From Bacteroidales bacterium (GTDB lineage Bacteria > Bacteroidota > Bacteroidia > Bacteroidales > F082), in the NCBI GenBank assembly GCA_024762735.1, contig JANTGU010000054.1, positions 1-10,010 on the forward strand: a stretch of DNA of 10,010 nt, read 5' to 3'. This document shows, piece after piece, positions 7,389-10,010 of the stretch. The stretch's first letter is position 1, and every line of letters begins with the position of its first letter. A model generated the notes under the pieces. That model was not told where the DNA came from. It searched no databases and saw nothing but the letters and a program-made list of their open reading frames with translations. The position numbers were made by a program, and so were the translations under genes.

Positions 7389-8678
7389 ATGACTCATCCA
7401 CGATTTAGTTTACTGATTTTTGCCTTGTTTGTTTTGAATTTGGCAAATCCGGTTTTGTCGCAGACCATTAAAAACAGCGATCTGAATTACGATAGCAATA
7501 TTCAAACGGTATTGTTATATCCCTTGGGCGATCAACTCAGCGATCCGGTCATAAAACTCAACGCCGGCGAAAAGCTGCAACTTGAATTTGATGACCTGAA
7601 TACCGAAAGCTATACTTTTAGATATACCATTATTCATTGTGACAGGGACTGGCATACTTCTGAGCTGCAGGTGATGGATTATCTCGAAGGGTTTTCCGAA
7701 GGCGATATTACCAACTACCAGTTTTCGCTTAACGCCATACCCTCGTACGTGCATTACCGGGCGGTGATTCCTTCGGGGGATATGCATATTAAGCTTTCGG
7801 GTAATTATATATTAAAGGTGTACTTGGACAACGATGATGATGAAAATGTCATTTTTACCCGGCGATTTTTTGTTTACGAAGAACTTGCCACCGTGGGTGC
7901 CGATATCCCCTACTATCCTAAAAAACTGGAGTATACTCAGCACAAACAACAAATTGATTTGACAGTTCGTATCCCCGATTTGTTTAACACGCAGGCTGAT
8001 CAACGGGTGAGGGTTTTTATCAGGCAAAACGGCAGGTGGGATAATATGAAACGAAACCTGGTGCCTACTACCGTGATGTCGAATCGGCTTGATTACAACT
8101 ATCCCGATGGTATTGTGTTTGACGGGGGAAATCAATTCAGGTTTTTCGACATGAAAAGTTATTACTACCAGGCACCCAATATCCGGCGAATAATTAGTGA
8201 TGATAAAGGTTATGAAGTTATATTGCATACCGATTACTCGCGTGCCAAACGGCAATATGAAACCTATACCGATATTCACGGGATGCGCCTGGTAAAGGCA
8301 CGAAATAATCAGGAGACTAATATTGAAGGCGAGTACGCACGTGTTGACTTTTCTCTCAAGGTGCCGCGGTTTTTTGATGCAGAGGTATATATAATAGGTG
8401 CTCTCACCGATTGGCAACTCGACCCGAACAGCAAAATGGTATATAACGAAAGCCGGAGGATGTACACTAAAACACTGTTTTTAAAACAGGGTTACTACAA
8501 CTACAAGTATGTTGTGTTGCCCAACGATAAAACCGTGGCCGATGTTACCTTGTTGGAAGGTGATTTTTGGGACACCCAAAACCTGTATAAAGTTTATGTT
8601 TACTATCGAAACATCATGCCCGAATACGACCGGCTGATCGGGTATCACGAATTTAACTCTTTTTCGGCGAAACGATAA
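7389..8678 (+). CDS. Type IX secretion system plug-domain protein (formerly DUF5103)
   Basis: This 429-residue protein matches the T9SS plug family (formerly DUF5103). A member in Flavobacterium johnsoniae was found occupying the SprA outer-membrane translocon from the periplasmic side. A signal peptide spans residues 1-24 (hydrophobic core LLIFALFVLNLANPVLS, with Gln25 next). The first domain carries family signatures: FRYTIIHCDRDWHTSEL (77-93), a DYLEGF turn (97-102), then VHYRAVIPSG and IKLSGNYILKVY (134-145). The C-terminal part, AEVYIIGALTDWQLDP (331-346) and LKQGYYNYKYVV (365-376), resembles an Ig-like early-set or glycogen-binding-type domain. I chose ATG 7389 over TTG 7383, which would add only two residues. 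No Shine-Dalgarno is evident. It is divergent from nqrA and convergent with a T9SS cargo gene 51 bases beyond its end. The family call is firm; the exact role of this copy is inferred. Confidence 0.9.
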   Translation: MTHPRFSLLIFALFVLNLANPVLSQTIKNSDLNYDSNIQTVLLYPLGDQLSDPVIKLNAGEKLQLEFDDLNTESYTFRYTIIHCDRDWHTSELQVMDYLEGFSEGDITNYQFSLNAIPSYVHYRAVIPSGDMHIKLSGNYILKVYLDNDDDENVIFTRRFFVYEELATVGADIPYYPKKLEYTQHKQQIDLTVRIPDLFNTQADQRVRVFIRQNGRWDNMKRNLVPTTVMSNRLDYNYPDGIVFDGGNQFRFFDMKSYYYQAPNIRRIISDDKGYEVILHTDYSRAKRQYETYTDIHGMRLVKARNNQETNIEGEYARVDFSLKVPRFFDAEVYIIGALTDWQLDPNSKMVYNESRRMYTKTLFLKQGYYNYKYVVLPNDKTVADVTLLEGDFWDTQNLYKVYVYYRNIMPEYDRLIGYHEFNSFSAKR

Positions 8679-8729
8679 GGTTAACCAATAGAGTATTCTT
8701 ATAAGTTGTTATTTTAGGAATGTTTCCGG
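8679..8729. other. Convergent 51-base spacer without a recognisable terminator
   Basis: The plug gene (ending 8678) and the cargo gene (ending 8730) converge here. A GGTTAACC palindrome follows the plug stop, and AGAGTATTCT is nearly self-complementary. I see no GC-rich stem followed by a T run on either strand, so a classical bidirectional terminator is not supported. Confidence 0.4.
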
Positions 8730-9905
8730 TTATTGCTTCACCACCTTTACGCTCCCCGCCTCTCGGCCATCAATCCTTAGCACTACCACGTAAACCCCCG
8801 AGGGCAGCATGTTGCCGCTGTTGTCGGTGCCGTTCCAGGGGATTTCGCAGCTGCCGGGCAGTTGGTTGCCGCTTTGCAGGGTTTTTACCAACAGGCCGGC
8901 GGCGTTGTAAACTTCTATGTTAACACGGGCGGATTTATCCCATTGTGCCGTGATGGTGGTTTGTTGGCTAAAGGGATTGGGGGCAACCGTGAGGTTTGAC
9001 TTTTGGAATTTGGGATTTGGAATTTCTTTCACATCCACCGTGGGGTTCCACTCGTAAGCGCCCATGTCTATTTTGCCGTTGAAGACACGCGGGTTGCCGG
9101 CCAGGTCGGTGTCGGGCATATTGTCTAAAATAAACTGCGGTAAATCCAGCGTGCCGGCATCAATGCAGGGCGACTCGTCCGACAGGTTGTACGGAAATTC
9201 TTCGCCACCGTAAAACAGGGGGTCGGTGTCGAGGTTGGTGGTGGCGTAGTTTAGAATGGTTGCACCTTGCAATAGACGAATGTTTTCCTTGCCACCGTCA
9301 ACAAGAGAGTTGTTTATATTTAACCGGCAGGTATCGTAAGCATAAGTCGCCATATAAAATTCAACAGGCTCATTATTATAAAAAATGGAGTTGTATGCCG
9401 TGGCTTCAGAATACTTATTAGCAACACCTATATTACCACCATAGATGTTGTCAGAAGTATTATCACTAAAGGTGCTGTTGGTTATAAATACTTTACCAGC
9501 ATTAAATACCATTAGCGCAGTTGCCCCTGGCGCTGTACCCAGCGATGCTGTATGGTTATTGAAGAACAGACAATTATACAAATAAGCAATCATAGTATTT
9601 GGAATAAAATATTGTCCGCTGTTTACAGACAATCCACCACCTAATGCTTCATCAGTTATAGTTGTATCCGGAAAGTTATTATAAAAAAGACAATTGTTAA
9701 AAAATATTGTATCACTTTCGGAATAGGCATTATTCAAACCAAATGATGTTCTCACAGCTTCCCCTCCAATGTTGTTATAAAACTTAACATTATTTAATTG
9801 CATATTGCATGAATTATGAATGTTAATGGCACTAATTAAAGAACCATTATTATTGGTTAATATTAGGTTGTTCAGTAAAGAGGTTGGACAATTATTAATA
9901 TCCAC
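8730..9905 (-). CDS. T9SS-secreted beta-helix protein with choice-of-anchor Q region and type A sorting domain
   Basis: This is the in-frame 3' part (391 codons, counted from a GTG at 9905) of a larger secreted protein. The true start lies beyond the right edge, and the GTG is probably not a real start because the repeats continue upstream. Residues 1-220 form a right-handed parallel beta-helix with repeated Asn-rich rungs: NNVKFYNN, NNCLFYNN, YNCLFFNN, TNSTFSDN, YNSIFYNN. Residues 222-286 match the choice-of-anchor Q pattern, with DTDPLFYGG, SPCIDAGT and DLAGNPRVFNGKIDMGAYEW. A short linker (IPNPKFQKS) leads to the T9SS type A sorting domain (305-391): LTVAPNPFSQQTTI, VYNAAGLLVKTLQSG, IPWNGTDNSGNMLPSGVYVV and a basic VKVVKQ end. 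The mature protein should be surface-anchored or released; a ligand cannot be named. The helix-coding part is AT-rich, the C-terminal part GC-rich. The family assignment is firm. Confidence 0.9.
   Translation of the reverse strand: MDINNCPTSLLNNLILTNNNGSLISAINIHNSCNMQLNNVKFYNNIGGEAVRTSFGLNNAYSESDTIFFNNCLFYNNFPDTTITDEALGGGLSVNSGQYFIPNTMIAYLYNCLFFNNHTASLGTAPGATALMVFNAGKVFITNSTFSDNTSDNIYGGNIGVANKYSEATAYNSIFYNNEPVEFYMATYAYDTCRLNINNSLVDGGKENIRLLQGATILNYATTNLDTDPLFYGGEEFPYNLSDESPCIDAGTLDLPQFILDNMPDTDLAGNPRVFNGKIDMGAYEWNPTVDVKEIPNPKFQKSNLTVAPNPFSQQTTITAQWDKSARVNIEVYNAAGLLVKTLQSGNQLPGSCEIPWNGTDNSGNMLPSGVYVVVLRIDGREAGSVKVVKQ
9002..9025 (-). repeat. Direct repeat with 14-base period in the linker before the sorting domain
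   Basis: TTTGGAATTT occurs at 9002-9011 and again at 9016-9025, separated by GGGA. On the coding strand it spells AAATTCCAAATCCCAAATTC and encodes the linker EIPNPKFQ between the anchor-Q region and the sorting domain. The period is not a multiple of three, so the repetition is at the DNA level and not a protein repeat. Confidence 0.6.
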
Positions 9906-10009
9906 ACTTCCATAGTTCCAAATACTATTAATATTCCATTACCGTTTTTTAAAGTTATATTGCTTACAGAAACTTTACCTGAATAATGACCCCGTAACAA
10001 GTAAATTTT
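9906..10009 (-). pseudogene. Upstream part of the same beta-helix gene, in a shifted frame
   Basis: Reading leftward from 10009, the frame gives KIYLLRGHYSGKVSVSNITL then KNGNG. This is the expected lead-in to a beta-helix rung (strand, then KNGNG). The frame continues as ILIVFGTMEVW and stops at a TGA shortly after, within the downstream gene. In the frame of the main gene, the same stretch reads NINSIWNYGSVDINNC, bounded upstream by a TAA at 9941-9939. One extra A in the GGAAT at 9937-9933 would join both into NGNGNINSIWNYGSVDINNC, a normal repeat. So the gene is interrupted by a one-base deletion, by a sequencing error, or, less likely, by programmed frameshifting. The 5' end of the gene is outside the window. 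Confidence 0.7.
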
Positions 10010-10010
10010 A

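Noticed and set aside
7812..8417. A 201-codon minus-strand open frame inside the T9SS plug gene
   Set aside because: It is the shadow of a strongly supported plus-strand gene and its translation shows no coherent protein pattern.
8679..8729. Bidirectional terminator between the convergent genes
   Set aside because: Only short AT-rich self-complementary stretches are present, without a stable stem and T run.
8720..8923. Plus-strand frame with many Cys and Arg after the plug gene
   Set aside because: It lies antisense to the GC-rich sorting domain. Its Cys/Arg/Pro-rich composition is typical of a shadow frame and not of a real small protein.

Overview
The window looks like a chromosomal segment from a Bacteroidota bacterium, most likely a Bacteroidales or Marinilabiliales type. 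Three things point there: a six-gene Na+-translocating NADH:quinone reductase cluster; two genes tied to the type IX secretion system (T9SS), which is confined to this phylum; and AT-rich gene starts without clear Shine-Dalgarno sequences. There is no rRNA, tRNA, CRISPR array, insertion sequence or integrase.

Layout, right to left along the minus strand from 7172 to the left edge: nqrA, nqrB, nqrC, nqrD, nqrE and nqrF are packed with gaps of 3 to 31 bases and are almost certainly one operon. A DUF4442 hotdog-fold protein follows 50 to 71 bases downstream. Its stop overlaps by 4 bases (ATGA) the start of a predicted exported beta-barrel protein, which runs off the left edge. This last gene is read directly from the sequence because it is open-ended. 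Together NqrA-F oxidise NADH, reduce quinone and pump Na+ out of the cell. The residues that hold the cofactors are visible: the NqrF 2Fe-2S cysteines and FAD/NADH motifs, the FMN-binding threonines of NqrB and NqrC, and the NqrD/NqrE membrane cysteines.

A 216-base AT-rich spacer (7173-7388) separates the nqr operon from a divergent plus-strand gene, 7389-8678, encoding a T9SS plug-domain protein (formerly DUF5103). Convergent to it, on the minus strand from 8730 to the right edge, lies a secreted repeat protein. It has a right-handed beta-helix, a choice-of-anchor-Q-like region and a C-terminal T9SS type A sorting domain, so it is a likely T9SS cargo. Its reading frame is broken near 9931-9941. 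Its base composition changes sharply, with an AT-rich helix (about 22-37% GC in sampled blocks) and a GC-rich C-terminal part (about 50-63%).

I do not see a convincing undescribed system. The points most worth a second look are the frameshift and composition mosaic of the T9SS cargo gene, the repeat in its linker, the two poorly characterised genes behind nqrF, and the divergent nqr/T9SS-plug arrangement.
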